Below are positions 18,449 to 28,742 of a DNA stretch of 64,000 nucleotides, in pieces. The position numbers were made by a program, and so were the translations under genes. The notes beneath the pieces were generated by a model. The model was not told the origin of the DNA. It was given only the letters and a program-made list of their open reading frames with translations, and did not search any database. Within the stretch, counting starts at the first letter, position 1; every line of letters begins with the position of its first letter. This stretch comes from Maribrevibacterium harenarium (GTDB lineage: Bacteria; Pseudomonadota; Gammaproteobacteria; Pseudomonadales; Marinomonadaceae). The DNA lies in contig NZ_VFRR01000008.1 of NCBI RefSeq assembly GCF_006385675.1, positions 22,425 to 86,424 of the forward strand. The letters run 5' to 3'.

Positions 18449-20068
18449 TTAAGCCAATTTAGCAAAACACGCCTGATACGCCGGTAAGGTGAGTACGGAA
18501 TCCGCTAATGTACAGCTAAATCCGTGGCCTTCAAGTACTTCTGCCACAGGCAAAGATACCTGACCTTGTAACTCAGTGCCGGTCATATTCAATACCACCA
18601 GGATACGCTCACCCTGATACTCCCGCACATAGGCAACTAATTCTGCGTTACCCACATCGACTAAGGATAGGTCTCCGTTTACCAAGGTTGGCTGCTGCTG
18701 ACGCCAGCCAATCAGGCGACGCATTTTATGCAATAGCGCTTCTGGGTTGGCTTCTTGTTCCGCCACACTTAGCGCCAAATGACGACTATCTACTGGTAGC
18801 CAAGGCTCAATGGCAGAAAAACCCCCTTGCTCGCCGTTGTGCCACACCATGGGGGTACGGCAGCCATCGCGACCTTTAAATACTGGCCAAAGGGGAATAC
18901 CGTAAGGGTCTTGAATACGCTCGAATGGTACATCCGCTTCCGGCAAGCCTAGCTCTTCCCCTTGATACAAACACACGCTACCACGCAATGACAAAATCAG
19001 TGCCGTCGCGATTAACGGGTAAGCAATTGGGTCTTCCCCTTCGCCCCAACGGGTGCGAGAACGCACTACGTCGTGGTTCGACAACGCCCAGCAAGGCCAG
19101 CCATCACCGACGATATCATTCATATTCTGTAATACATTACGAATGTACTCTGGTGAATGGGGCTTATTGAGTAAGTCGAAGGTATAAGCCATATGCAGCT
19201 TATCACCACCGGAGGTGTACTCCGCCATACGCTGTAAGGGGAAGTCATCGCCGATTTCGCCCACGGTGGTCGTACCTGGGTACTCATCCATCAACTTACG
19301 CAAATCTTTGAGGAAGTCTAAGTTTTCAGGACGGCTTAAATCGTACACATGGCGCTGATAAGTGTAGGGGTTATCATGGGGTGCGCCCATGGTCTTCGGC
19401 TCACCAGGTGGTACCGGTGGGTTGTCTTCCAAGCCTTGGCTATGGAAATAGAAGTTCACCGTATCCAAACGGAAACCATCCACACCAAGGTCGAGCCAGA
19501 AACGCATGTTATCCAAATTGGCTTGACGCACTTCTGCATTGTGGAAGTTTAAATCCGGCTGAGACTCCAAGAAGTTGTGCAAATAGTACTGCAAACGGCG
19601 ACTATCCCATTTCCAAGCACTACCGCCGAAAATCGACAACCAGTTGTTTGGTGGTGAACCGTCTGGTTTCGGATCCGCCCACACGTACCAATCGGCTTTC
19701 GGGTTGGTTTTATCCTGACGGCTTTCTTCAAACCAAGGATGCTGATCAGAAGTATGGCTGATCACCTGATCAATCATCACCTTTAAGCCTAATTCATGGG
19801 CACGGTCGGTCAGGGCTTTAAAGTCTGCTAAGGTGCCGAACATAGGATCGACATCACAGTAATCCGACACATCGTAGCCGAAGTCTTTCATAGGTGACGT
19901 AAAGATAGGCGATAACCAGATCGCATCGACTCCAAGGGAAGCCACATAATCCAATTTGCTGGTGATACCAGCTAGATCACCAATGCCATCACCATTCGCA
20001 TCCATGAAGCTGCGTGGGTAGATTTGATAAATAATGCCACCCTTCCACCAGTTTAGATTGGTACTCAT
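18449..20068 (-). CDS. aglA: GH13 alpha-glucosidase / oligo-1,6-glucosidase (AglA-like)
   Basis: A 539-residue family GH13 hydrolase that would cleave alpha-glucosides such as sucrose, maltose, trehalulose or isomaltose in the cytoplasm. Catalytic motifs are GFRLDTVNFYFH (nucleophile Asp), TTVGEIGDD (acid/base Glu) and ALSNHDVV (transition-state Asp). No signal peptide is seen. The ATG at 20068 follows GGAG at seven bases; ATGs upstream are too close to it. It is the last gene before the regulator in an aglEFGKA order. Confidence 0.9.
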   Translation of the reverse strand: MSTNLNWWKGGIIYQIYPRSFMDANGDGIGDLAGITSKLDYVASLGVDAIWLSPIFTSPMKDFGYDVSDYCDVDPMFGTLADFKALTDRAHELGLKVMIDQVISHTSDQHPWFEESRQDKTNPKADWYVWADPKPDGSPPNNWLSIFGGSAWKWDSRRLQYYLHNFLESQPDLNFHNAEVRQANLDNMRFWLDLGVDGFRLDTVNFYFHSQGLEDNPPVPPGEPKTMGAPHDNPYTYQRHVYDLSRPENLDFLKDLRKLMDEYPGTTTVGEIGDDFPLQRMAEYTSGGDKLHMAYTFDLLNKPHSPEYIRNVLQNMNDIVGDGWPCWALSNHDVVRSRTRWGEGEDPIAYPLIATALILSLRGSVCLYQGEELGLPEADVPFERIQDPYGIPLWPVFKGRDGCRTPMVWHNGEQGGFSAIEPWLPVDSRHLALSVAEQEANPEALLHKMRRLIGWRQQQPTLVNGDLSLVDVGNAELVAYVREYQGERILVVLNMTGTELQGQVSLPVAEVLEGHGFSCTLADSVLTLPAYQACFAKLA

Positions 20069-20132
20069 CACCATTCTCCAAAGTTCTCTCAACGCCTACC
20101 GGTAGACCAGTAGGTAAATAATGGGGCGCACC

Positions 20133-21227
20133 TTACTGACGGTAAGCGTGCTCTTGTTCATTAAATAGATGTAATTTTTCTGGCTGGGCACAAAGGCGTA
20201 CATGCTCCCCTTTGTGAATAGCCAAGGTGCCGGTTTGTTTGGCGATCACCATGTCCTCAACGCCTGGAACTTGCACATACAGCAAGGTTGCTTCTCCTAG
20301 GGATTCCACAAAAGACACTTCGCCTTCCAATAGGACTTCATCCTCTGCCTGAGCCAATAACAAATGCTCTGGACGTACCCCAAAGAAGCCAGCTTTGCCC
20401 TGATCTGCCGCTGGCACATCAATAGGGACACTGACCTGATGTCCATTGGCAAGAGCAATGCGTGTCTGCGCTCCCGGTGCCAAAATGGTACAAGGCAGAA
20501 TATTCATAGCCGGTGAGCCGATAAATTTCGCCACAAAGACATTTTGCGGACGTTCGTATAATTCTAATGGCGAGCCTACTTGTTCAATGTTACCGGCAGA
20601 CAGCAATACAATTCGGTCTGCCAAGGTCATGGCTTCCACCTGATCGTGGGTTACATAGATCATAGTGGAATCCGGCATACTTTCTTTTAGGTTGGCGATC
20701 TCCATACGAGTTGCCACCCGCAACGCCGCATCCAAGTTCGATAATGGCTCGTCGAACAGAAACACTTTCGGACGACGTACAATGGCGCGACCAATGGCTA
20801 CCCGCTGACGCTGACCACCGGATAGGGCCTTCGGCAAACGATCTAGATAAGGAGTCAATTGCAGCATTTCTGCCGCACGGCGCACTTGCTTATCGATTTC
20901 CCCTTTTTCTACTTTGGCAATCTGCAAGCTAAATGCCATGTTGTCGTACACCGTCATATGCGGGTACAGGGCATAGCTTTGGAACACCATGGCAATGCCA
21001 CGTAGGGAAGGTGGGATGTCATTCACCACTTGCCCATCAATTTCCAAAGTACCGCCAGAGATTTCTTCTAGACCAGAAATCATACGCAGCAAAGTGGATT
21101 TACCACAGCCAGACGGCCCGACGAAGACGATAAATTCGCCCTTTTTAATATCCAAGTTAATGTCTCGCATTACCTCTACTTGGTTTGCGTAGACTTTTTT
21201 TACATTCGTTAGCTTTAAATCTGCCAT
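20133..21227 (-). CDS. aglK: Alpha-glucoside ABC transporter ATPase (MalK/UgpC type)
   Basis: A 364-residue sugar-importer ATPase. Motifs are Walker A GPSGCGKST (about residue 36), signature LSGGQRQRVAIGRA, Walker B VFLFDEPLSNLDAALR and the switch His in VTHDQVEAM, followed by a C-terminal TOBE regulatory domain. It pairs with AglF/AglG. It lies between the glucosidase and aglG genes with gaps of 64 bp on each side. Confidence 0.92.
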   Translation of the reverse strand: MADLKLTNVKKVYANQVEVMRDINLDIKKGEFIVFVGPSGCGKSTLLRMISGLEEISGGTLEIDGQVVNDIPPSLRGIAMVFQSYALYPHMTVYDNMAFSLQIAKVEKGEIDKQVRRAAEMLQLTPYLDRLPKALSGGQRQRVAIGRAIVRRPKVFLFDEPLSNLDAALRVATRMEIANLKESMPDSTMIYVTHDQVEAMTLADRIVLLSAGNIEQVGSPLELYERPQNVFVAKFIGSPAMNILPCTILAPGAQTRIALANGHQVSVPIDVPAADQGKAGFFGVRPEHLLLAQAEDEVLLEGEVSFVESLGEATLLYVQVPGVEDMVIAKQTGTLAIHKGEHVRLCAQPEKLHLFNEQEHAYRQ

Positions 21228-21291
21228 GTTGTCGCCTCAATCTTTTCTCTGGGGAGCATACCTTGCTCCCCTATTGTTATGCTGCTGAAGG

Positions 21292-22431
21292 TTATTTCAC
21301 GGAACCGGCTAACAAGCCACGCACCAAGTAACGCTGCAAGCCAAAGAACACACACAAGGGCACTATGATGGTAATAAACGCCGATGCGGTTAGGATTTCC
21401 CAGTTGCCACCCCGCGAGCCTAGCAATTCCCGCAAGCGCCCGGTCAGTACTAGGTGTTCCTCGTTATTACCCAAGAACACCATGGCCACCAATAAGTCAT
21501 TCCACACCCACAAGAATTGGAAGATGGCAAAGGAAGCCAACGCTGGGAACGACAATGGCAGAATAATTTTGCGGAAAATATCGAAATCCGAAGCACCATC
21601 CACACGGGCAGACTCGATAATTTCCCCCGGTAAACCGGCGATATAGTTACGCAGTAAATACACCGCCAATGGCAAACCAAAGCCCGTGTGAGCCAACCAA
21701 ATCCCCACATAGGTTTTTGATCCCACCCCGAAGAACTCACCCACCAAGTTGTAGGTTTTCAATAGCGGGATCAACGACATTTGTAGAGGCACAACCAACA
21801 AGCCTACTACGCCAGCGATCAAAAGTGCTCGACCAGGGAACTTCATCCATGCCAAAGCATAGGCGGCAAAGGCAGCAATCAAGATCGGAATAATGGTCGC
21901 CGGAATGGTCACCGTTAGCGAGTTGATGAAGGACTGCCCTAATCCCTCAGAACTTAATACTTCCCGATAGTTATCTAGCGTAAAACGCGGCGGAATCTCG
22001 GCCGTAAAGAAGATACGATCACCGCGACGACCGCTCATTTCCTGGTCAGAACTGATGGTGTAGTCACCGTTGGCAAACACTTGAATTTGTTTGTCTTTGC
22101 GATCTACTAGCTCACCCACAGCATAGGCTTCTGGCTCCAGCGAGCTCACCCCAAAGCGCACAATTTCACCATCGCTCTCAGGGAGTAAATTTCCCTTAAT
22201 CACCCAGCGACCATCCTCGAATTGCTGGTGAGTTGGGTCCAACGCCCGCTCTACCAAACGTTGTTCAGAGGTCGCCAGTGCCGTCCACCAACCTGAGACC
22301 GACAACTGGTCTTTGTCGCGAATCGAAGAGATAAACAAACCTGCTGTCGGAATCGTCCATAGAATCACTAAAAACAGCACCGAGGCGTGCATCACCAGCG
22401 TTAATGCTGAGCCTTTCTTTGATGTCACCAT
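21292..22431 (-). CDS. aglG: Alpha-glucoside ABC transporter permease AglG
   Basis: MalG-type permease of 379 residues. After a first membrane segment there is a periplasmic insertion of about 100 residues (40-145), a feature of AglG compared with MalG, then five membrane segments with the EAA loop ESARVDGASDFDIFRKIILP that contacts the ATPase. Its ATG lies two bases after the aglF stop, so the pair is coupled. Confidence 0.9.
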   Translation of the reverse strand: MVTSKKGSALTLVMHASVLFLVILWTIPTAGLFISSIRDKDQLSVSGWWTALATSEQRLVERALDPTHQQFEDGRWVIKGNLLPESDGEIVRFGVSSLEPEAYAVGELVDRKDKQIQVFANGDYTISSDQEMSGRRGDRIFFTAEIPPRFTLDNYREVLSSEGLGQSFINSLTVTIPATIIPILIAAFAAYALAWMKFPGRALLIAGVVGLLVVPLQMSLIPLLKTYNLVGEFFGVGSKTYVGIWLAHTGFGLPLAVYLLRNYIAGLPGEIIESARVDGASDFDIFRKIILPLSFPALASFAIFQFLWVWNDLLVAMVFLGNNEEHLVLTGRLRELLGSRGGNWEILTASAFITIIVPLCVFFGLQRYLVRGLLAGSVK

Positions 22432-22433
22432 GA

Positions 22434-23444
22434 TTAGCGACCCTCCATTTCTGCATTAGCGCGTTTGATGTTCCACACCATGATCGGCACGACCAACACC
22501 ATGATCACGATGGCGATTACTGCACCGCGGCCAAAGTCACCGCCGCCGCGGAACATCCAGTCAAACATTTGATTAGCAAGTACTTGCGTACCCCATTGGC
22601 CATTGGTCATGGCTAACACGATATCGAATACCTTGAGTACCAAGATGGTAATCGTGGTCCATACCACCGCAATCGTACCCCAAATCTGCGGCACCATAAT
22701 TTTGAAGAAGATTTGCACGCCATTGGCACCATCTAGCACAGCGGCTTCGATGGTTTCATCTGGGATACCACGCAACGCAGCGGATAGAATCACCATGGCG
22801 AAGCCAGTTTGAATCCAAACCAAAATAACCATCAAGAAGAAGTTGTTCCAAAAAGGAATCGTGATCCACGCCTGTGGCTCACCGCCGAAGAACACCACCA
22901 GCGCATTTAGCAAACCAATTTGTGGATCATCACCACTACGGTAGTCATAGATAAACTTCCAGATAACCGACGCACCGATAAAAGAGATGGCCATCGGCAT
23001 AAAGATGAGACTCTTGGCGATATTGCCCCACCAAATACGGTCGGTCATGGAAGCGATCACTAAGCCAAAGAAAGTCGCTGCGGTTGGCACCACAATTAAC
23101 CACAACATGTTGTTGCGGAAGGACTCATAAAACTCGTCGCTCCCAAATAGCCACTGGTAGTTGGCTAGGCCAACGAATTCTTCACCGGTACGACCATGGA
23201 ACGACAAGATGAAAGAGTCGATCACCGGGTAAAATAAATAGAAGGTCAACACCAATACCGCCGGCCCAACAAACAGCCAGGGGCGAATACGATTGGCGAT
23301 ACGTAGGTTACGGGCGATTTGCTCCGCAGGGCGATTCTTACCTGGAAATAGCCAATCCAACAAAGCATTGGAGCCATAGAAGTAGGCTGCACAGGCTAAC
23401 ACGCCAAGGATCATGGTGACTAACGCTGAAGCGAGCTGTCCCAT
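22434..23444 (-). CDS. aglF: Alpha-glucoside ABC transporter permease AglF
   Basis: MalF-type permease of 336 residues. Two N-terminal membrane segments flank a stretch, then a binding-protein-dependent transport domain with the EAA loop ETIEAAVLDGANGVQIFFKIM. It works as a heterodimer with AglG. It lies 124 bp after the binding-protein gene on the same strand. Confidence 0.9.
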   Translation of the reverse strand: MGQLASALVTMILGVLACAAYFYGSNALLDWLFPGKNRPAEQIARNLRIANRIRPWLFVGPAVLVLTFYLFYPVIDSFILSFHGRTGEEFVGLANYQWLFGSDEFYESFRNNMLWLIVVPTAATFFGLVIASMTDRIWWGNIAKSLIFMPMAISFIGASVIWKFIYDYRSGDDPQIGLLNALVVFFGGEPQAWITIPFWNNFFLMVILVWIQTGFAMVILSAALRGIPDETIEAAVLDGANGVQIFFKIMVPQIWGTIAVVWTTITILVLKVFDIVLAMTNGQWGTQVLANQMFDWMFRGGGDFGRGAVIAIVIMVLVVPIMVWNIKRANAEMEGR

Positions 23445-23568
23445 CGTCTTTCCACCTATAAAAAGTTATTTGCAGTACTAAGTACCATCAAGGAGAGCCC
23501 GCCGCGAACGGCGGGTAAACACAGATAGCTAAGGGCAGTCAGGCTCGACTGCCCGATCACAACGGGGG

Positions 23569-24930
23569 TTATTTCAATGCATCCCAAGTTTTCTGAATGC
23601 TATCACCCACTTCCTGAGCTGACTTACCACCGGAGTAATCCACCATGCCAGTCCAGAATGAACCTGCACCGATCTTACCTGGCATTAGGTCCGAGCCATC
23701 GAAGCGGAAGGTAGTCGCGTAACGTAGGATTTCACCTTGTTTACGCGCTGTTTCAGTGACGTAAAGCTCTGGGTTCACTTGTGCGTGAGCAGACAAGAAA
23801 CCGGTTTGCGCCATCCACAACTCGTGGGCAATCGGTGAACGCAAGAAGTCGATGAAGGCACGAGCACCTTTCGAGTCATTAGTAATGGTTGCCAATGTAC
23901 CTGCACCCAATACTGGGTTACCCAAGTCTTTCGACTCGTAAGATGGGAAGTAGAAGAAATCCGCATCTAGACCCACTTCCACACCATCTGGGAAGAAGGC
24001 AGGGATGAAGGAAGCCTGACGGTGCATGTAACATTTTGGTGGAGACGCAAACAATCCTTTTGGACTGTCACGGAAGTCCGTCGCAGCAACCGCTGCTGCA
24101 CCACCATCTACGTATGCATCATTACGTGAGAACCAACCAAACTCTTCGATGGCAGCAACCACTTTAGGGTCATTAAACTTCACCTCGTTGGATACCCACT
24201 GATCGTAGACTGAAGCTGGGTATAGACGCAGCATCATGTCCTCAACCCAATCCGTCGCTGGCCAACCTGTCGCCGCCCCAGAACCTAAACCGATACACCA
24301 GGGTGTACCACCGTCAGCAACGATCTGTTGGGTTAGTGCCTTGAGCTGCTCCATGGTTTGTGGCACTTCGTAGCCAGCGTCTTCAAAGTTTTCTGGCGAA
24401 TACCAAACGAGGGACTTAAGGTCAGCGCGATAAAACACACCGTATAAGTCTTTTTGACCGTTTTGGTTATCGAAAGTCGCCAAATCTACCCATGACTGGC
24501 CTGCGGCATAGTCACTTTTGATCGCGGCTTCTACTTTGTCGTCTAGCGGCGCCAAGAAGCCTTTAGACGCTAAGTCAGCAGCCAAACCAGGCTGTGGGAA
24601 AATAGCAATGTTGGGGGCACTACCGGCCTGAGCATCGATCACGATCTGCTGCTCGAAGGAATCAGAACCTGCGTATTCTACTTTCGCGCCAGTTGCTTTC
24701 TCGAAGTACTTGATCACGTTTTCGAAGTGTTCTTTCTCTGAACCCATCCAAGGACCGAATACTGAAATCGTCTGGCCTTTTAGATTAGAAGATTTGAGAG
24801 CTTCGTAGCTGGCCCAGTGGAAACGGGCATCTTTGCCCGGCTCAAACATCAAGCCACCATGGTTATCAGCTACTGCATAGTTAGCAGAAAGGGTCAGTGC
24901 GATTGCGGCTGACAGAAGAGACTTTTTCAT
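23569..24930 (-). CDS. aglE: Alpha-glucoside periplasmic binding protein AglE
   Basis: Extracellular solute-binding protein (453 residues) with a signal peptide MKKSLLSAAIALTLSANYAVA. The mature domain resembles family 1 sugar-binding proteins, including GQTISVFGPWMGSEKEHFE. It delivers alpha-glucosides to AglF/AglG. As first gene of the operon it is preceded by a 463-bp AT-rich promoter region. Confidence 0.9.
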   Translation of the reverse strand: MKKSLLSAAIALTLSANYAVADNHGGLMFEPGKDARFHWASYEALKSSNLKGQTISVFGPWMGSEKEHFENVIKYFEKATGAKVEYAGSDSFEQQIVIDAQAGSAPNIAIFPQPGLAADLASKGFLAPLDDKVEAAIKSDYAAGQSWVDLATFDNQNGQKDLYGVFYRADLKSLVWYSPENFEDAGYEVPQTMEQLKALTQQIVADGGTPWCIGLGSGAATGWPATDWVEDMMLRLYPASVYDQWVSNEVKFNDPKVVAAIEEFGWFSRNDAYVDGGAAAVAATDFRDSPKGLFASPPKCYMHRQASFIPAFFPDGVEVGLDADFFYFPSYESKDLGNPVLGAGTLATITNDSKGARAFIDFLRSPIAHELWMAQTGFLSAHAQVNPELYVTETARKQGEILRYATTFRFDGSDLMPGKIGAGSFWTGMVDYSGGKSAQEVGDSIQKTWDALK

Positions 24931-25393
24931 GATTACTCCTTACCGGCTTTCGTATCGATCGCCCGTTATTGTTATTATCAGTCAGGAATTAAAACTGGTT
25001 AAATTTTCTTCTTTAAGGATTAAGAAGGAATTAAATTATTGTCAAACAATTAGACCTAATCAAGGATGTCTAGCCCTTAAATTTTTCTTAATTTAAAAAA
25101 TATTCTAGTACAAATTTCGTACTACTAATAAGAGAATTGCAGGGAAAATAACGATGAAGATAATTTTTGATCGTAATTTCAGGGAGTTAGGTATAAGAAT
25201 AGAGCAAAAATAGACAGCATTTAGTCAAAATTTGCACAATTCAGGAATTTGTCGAAAAAGCGCTAGCAGCTCATGAGTCATCTGTAAAAATTGCAATCAG
25301 CTTAAGAAGAAAAGAAAACGCCATTCTTAATCGTTTTAAGAATGGCGTTTCTTATGACTTAATTGAATAGTGCTTCAAGTACTAAGGAGCAAC
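24931..25393. promoter_or_regulatory. Intergenic promoter region between aglE and the sugar kinase gene
   Basis: 463 bp, strongly AT-rich, no credible gene. It must carry the aglE promoter and probably the LacI-family operator, but no clear LacI-type palindrome could be picked out by eye. The kinase gene is on the same strand upstream and ends at the hairpin at 25316-25350. Confidence 0.5.
25316..25350 (-). terminator. Hairpin downstream of the sugar kinase gene
   Basis: A perfect 15-bp stem (AAACGCCATTCTTAA and its complement) with a 5-base loop lies 44 bp after the kinase stop. Read on the minus strand it ends in TTTTCTTTTC, consistent with an intrinsic terminator. Confidence 0.75.
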
Positions 25394-26365
25394 TCAACTA
25401 AAGCTAGCTAGGCGTCGCTGGGCATCTTCTAGCGTGGGCAATGAAGGGTAGGCACCCAGCTTAGTCACCGAGTCAGCGCCACAGGCCACGGCAAAGCGAA
25501 TAATCTGCTCCAGCTCGTGTTGCTCAAACTGCTCTAGGGCAGCTCGGGTACCCCCTTGCTCTGCCAATTGGTACAGCAAACCACCGACAAAGGCATCACC
25601 AGCAGCGGTGGTGTCTTTTACTTCGACCTTAGGTGCAACCACTTGGCCTTCGCCAGCCGTAGTAAAGAAGCGCACCGGATTACCTCCATCGGTCAGGATA
25701 AATAAGGATACCCCCTCCGCCAAAGACTCCTGTATCAATGCCAACGGATCCGCACTTAATACCGACAGCTCTTCTAGGCTGGCTTTGACCACATCCGCTG
25801 ACTGCATCCAGTCAATTACGCGCTCGACATTAACTTTATGATCCGGCCACAAATTAATGCGCAAATTCACATCCACACTGACGATCCAGCTGGCCTGTTT
25901 CGCCATAGCAATCCCCATTTGGGTCGCCCCAGCGATGTGCTCATCGGTCAGCGTATTAGAACAGGTGTGAAACACGCCCTGTGGGGCATAGAACCATTCA
26001 GACTGAAAATCTTCCCGACGAAACAACATATCGGCAGACGGGTTACGGTAGAACTCGAAGCTGCGCTCGCCGGTTTGATCGAGGCTGACAAAAGCCAGAG
26101 CCGTTTTCGCCGCTTTAGTAAGTAACATGCTATCGGTCTTAACACCGTAGCCCTCTAGAGAGGACTTGAGGAAGTGGCCGAAGGCATCATCTCCTACTTG
26201 GCCAGCGAAATGGCTGTCACCCCCTAAACGGGCTACCGCAACGGCAACATTGGCAGGAGCCCCACCAGGGAATTTGGTAAAGGTTTCGGTTTCACCTGGG
26301 GCGACGGCACCGTTAGATAAAAAATCGATTAAGGCCTCGCCAAAGGCCATCACTTTCGCTGTCAT
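25394..26365 (-). CDS. PfkB-family sugar kinase, probable fructokinase
   Basis: Ribokinase-fold kinase of 323 residues. The N-terminal signature FPGGAPANVAVAVARLGGDS and the C-terminal DTTAAGDAFVGGLL with catalytic Asp are present. Fructose would be released if the AglA enzyme cleaves sucrose-type sugars, so fructokinase fits, but 2-keto-3-deoxygluconate or other sugars are possible. It is upstream of aglE on the same strand but separated by a terminator, so it is a separate unit. Confidence 0.82.
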   Translation of the reverse strand: MTAKVMAFGEALIDFLSNGAVAPGETETFTKFPGGAPANVAVAVARLGGDSHFAGQVGDDAFGHFLKSSLEGYGVKTDSMLLTKAAKTALAFVSLDQTGERSFEFYRNPSADMLFRREDFQSEWFYAPQGVFHTCSNTLTDEHIAGATQMGIAMAKQASWIVSVDVNLRINLWPDHKVNVERVIDWMQSADVVKASLEELSVLSADPLALIQESLAEGVSLFILTDGGNPVRFFTTAGEGQVVAPKVEVKDTTAAGDAFVGGLLYQLAEQGGTRAALEQFEQHELEQIIRFAVACGADSVTKLGAYPSLPTLEDAQRRLASFS

Positions 26366-26557
26366 AATGCTTTCTCGTTGTTACTGTTATTAGAGCTGGG
26401 CAAAAAGTATGCAGACACCAAGAAATAAATCAACTCAATTTATTTAATTAAAGGGTCAGGAATTACCTTTCGCTATCATCCATAAATTGGTTAAAGCCGT
26501 TAATATTGATAGACTCCGTTAACATTAGCTTATGGCTTTCCAAACTGAGAATGATTG

Positions 26558-27307
26558 ATGACGAAAAACAAGTGCATTTACGTAGTCGATGATGACGATG
26601 AAATTCGCACCCTGCTCAAGTCATACCTAGAGAAACACAATTATCTTGTTCGTGCCGCCGCCTCTGGCGAGGAGTTTATGCGGGACTTCCCCACTCAGGA
26701 TGATGTGGATCTGGTGATTCTCGACATTATGCTGCCAGGGGATGACGGCTTTTCTGTATGCCGCTCGATTCGTGCCATATCACAGGTGCCAGTCATTATG
26801 CTGACCGCTAATTCTGATGAGATGGACCGTATTATCGGCTTAGAAATCGGTGCTGATGATTACTTGGCGAAGCCTTTTAACCCGCGGGAGTTGCTTGCCA
26901 GAATAAAAGCCATCCATCGCCGTATGGAACACACCGAACCCGCTGCTCCTGCAAGTGAACCAAGTAGCCAAGCACGCTATCTGCGCTTCAACGAATTTGT
27001 AGTGGATACACTGACCCGAGAGTTACTCATCAATGGCGCCGAAAAAGAGCCCCTTTCAGGTGCGGACTACGCCCTTCTGATGCTATTCGTTACGTCACCA
27101 GGGGAAATACTGTCCCGGGAATATATTGCTGAAAATACCCGTGGGCGCGACAGCACTCCCCTAGATCGCTTTATCGACGTGCATGTGAGTCGCCTACGCC
27201 AGCGACTGCGGGAAGATGCCAAACACCCCCAGTTGATCAAGACAGTACGGGGCAAGGGTTATATTTTCACCGCCTCAGTGGAAAGCACGGATTATGCCGC
27301 TGGGTAA
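26558..27307 (+). CDS. OmpR-family response regulator
   Basis: A 249-residue regulator: receiver domain (VVDDDDEIRTLLKSYLE, phosphoacceptor in VILDIMLPGDDG, Lys in DYLAKPFNP) and an OmpR-type winged-helix DNA-binding domain (DRFIDVHVSRLRQRLREDAK). It overlaps the histidine kinase gene by 14 bp. The pair lies upstream of a glucose-type ABC importer, as the GltR/GtrS pair does in Pseudomonas, so regulation of sugar uptake is a plausible inference. Start ATG 26558 rather than the preceding TTG. Confidence 0.92.
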   Translation: MTKNKCIYVVDDDDEIRTLLKSYLEKHNYLVRAAASGEEFMRDFPTQDDVDLVILDIMLPGDDGFSVCRSIRAISQVPVIMLTANSDEMDRIIGLEIGADDYLAKPFNPRELLARIKAIHRRMEHTEPAAPASEPSSQARYLRFNEFVVDTLTRELLINGAEKEPLSGADYALLMLFVTSPGEILSREYIAENTRGRDSTPLDRFIDVHVSRLRQRLREDAKHPQLIKTVRGKGYIFTASVESTDYAAG

Positions 27308-28742
27308 GCGGATACGGCGCTGGGCCAGTTCTCTAACCGGTCAGATCCTATTGATCATGACCTTTGGTGTCGCCAGCGCCCAACTGATCAGTGCTAGCAT
27401 CTGGCTACGACAGCTTGAATCCGACACCGAAGAAACCGTGCGTGAGGTGTCCAAGCATATGGCGTTTCGCATTGCCGCAACGGTAAGCTATTTCTCTTCT
27501 TTGCCACAAAGCTACCGTCATATCGTCATTGATCAGCTACAAGATATGGGGGGCACCCGCTTCTTTGTCACTCTAAACAAAGAAGAAATTCGCATTAACC
27601 CCATCGAGCCCTCGCCACTGCAAGACATTGTCAAAGAGGAAATCCACGCTACCCTCGCACGCCAGTTGGGCATTACCAATGGCCTGATTGCCTTTTCCAG
27701 CCCGGACGATTTGCATGTTATCAACAACCATACCCGGTTAGTGGATTTACCGGAGCGTTGGGGCCACCATAGCCTATTGGTGAAACCACTGACCCCGCCA
27801 ATCGTTGTCATTCAAATCCCGATCAATAGCACCGATTGGCTTTACCTCGCTAGCCTCATGCCAGACCCTTATTTCTTGGAGGGGAATTCGGTACTCAGCC
27901 AAGATCGCGTGTTCACCATGGTGATCTCAATTGTAACAGTGCTACTACTGACGCTATTGGTATTACGTCGAGTAACCCGCCCACTAGGACTACTGGCAAA
28001 AGCCGCTGAACGCTTTGGCCAAGGGGGTTGGAAACCCCTGCCGGAAGATGGTGCCTTAGAAGTACGTCACACGGCCCATGCCTTTAACGATATGCAGTCC
28101 CGTATCCAGCGCTATTTAAATGATCGGGAACGGCTATTTGCTTCGATTTCACATGATTTGAAGACGCCTATTACACGCCTGCGACTACGGGCCGAGATGT
28201 TGGATGATGACGACATGCGCGATGCCATGGTACGGGATCTAGAAGATCTAGACATGCTGGTGAAAGGGGCATTGCAGAGTGTGAAAGAGACCGATATCCA
28301 CGAAAATCGTGTCGAAGTAGACGCGATGCGCATGATTAAAGATATGCAGCATGGCGCTAATCTAACCGGTTACCGGGTACGAGTCTTCGGAGAGATGCAA
28401 AGCCCGTTTGTCGGCAAGCCTCTGGCGTTGAAACGTTGCCTTGGCAACCTGATCGATAATGGACTCTATTACGGTCAACGGGTGGATCTGTTTATCGAAG
28501 ACAACGAGAACGAATTATTAATTCGCGTATGTGATCACGGCCCCGGCATCCCGGTGGAAAAGCTGGACAAGGTATTCCAGCCCTACACTCGACTCGATCC
28601 TGAACGCTCCCCTCACCGTAGTGGTATGGGATTAGGATTGAGTATCGCCCGTAATATCGCCCGAGCACACGGTGGCGAGGTAAGTCTGTTGAATCGTCCA
28701 GAGGGTGGTTTAGAAGCTCGTTTGTGGCTACCACGCCACTAA
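27294..28742 (+). CDS. Sensor histidine kinase
   Basis: A 482-residue membrane histidine kinase: first membrane segment near residues 15-35, a periplasmic sensor of about 170 residues, a second membrane segment near residues 203-222, HAMP, H-box SISHDLKTPITRLRLRAEML, N-box LGNLIDNGLYYG, G1 DHGPGIP and G2 GMGLGLSIARN. Partner of the regulator encoded immediately before. The signal is unknown. The 3' end overlaps by 15 bp the convergent GGDEF-EAL gene. Confidence 0.92.
   Translation: MPLGKRIRRWASSLTGQILLIMTFGVASAQLISASIWLRQLESDTEETVREVSKHMAFRIAATVSYFSSLPQSYRHIVIDQLQDMGGTRFFVTLNKEEIRINPIEPSPLQDIVKEEIHATLARQLGITNGLIAFSSPDDLHVINNHTRLVDLPERWGHHSLLVKPLTPPIVVIQIPINSTDWLYLASLMPDPYFLEGNSVLSQDRVFTMVISIVTVLLLTLLVLRRVTRPLGLLAKAAERFGQGGWKPLPEDGALEVRHTAHAFNDMQSRIQRYLNDRERLFASISHDLKTPITRLRLRAEMLDDDDMRDAMVRDLEDLDMLVKGALQSVKETDIHENRVEVDAMRMIKDMQHGANLTGYRVRVFGEMQSPFVGKPLALKRCLGNLIDNGLYYGQRVDLFIEDNENELLIRVCDHGPGIPVEKLDKVFQPYTRLDPERSPHRSGMGLGLSIARNIARAHGGEVSLLNRPEGGLEARLWLPRH

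Noticed and set aside
24931..25393. LacI operator for the agl operon
   Set aside because: Several A/T-rich partial palindromes exist but none with the expected central CG symmetry was convincing.
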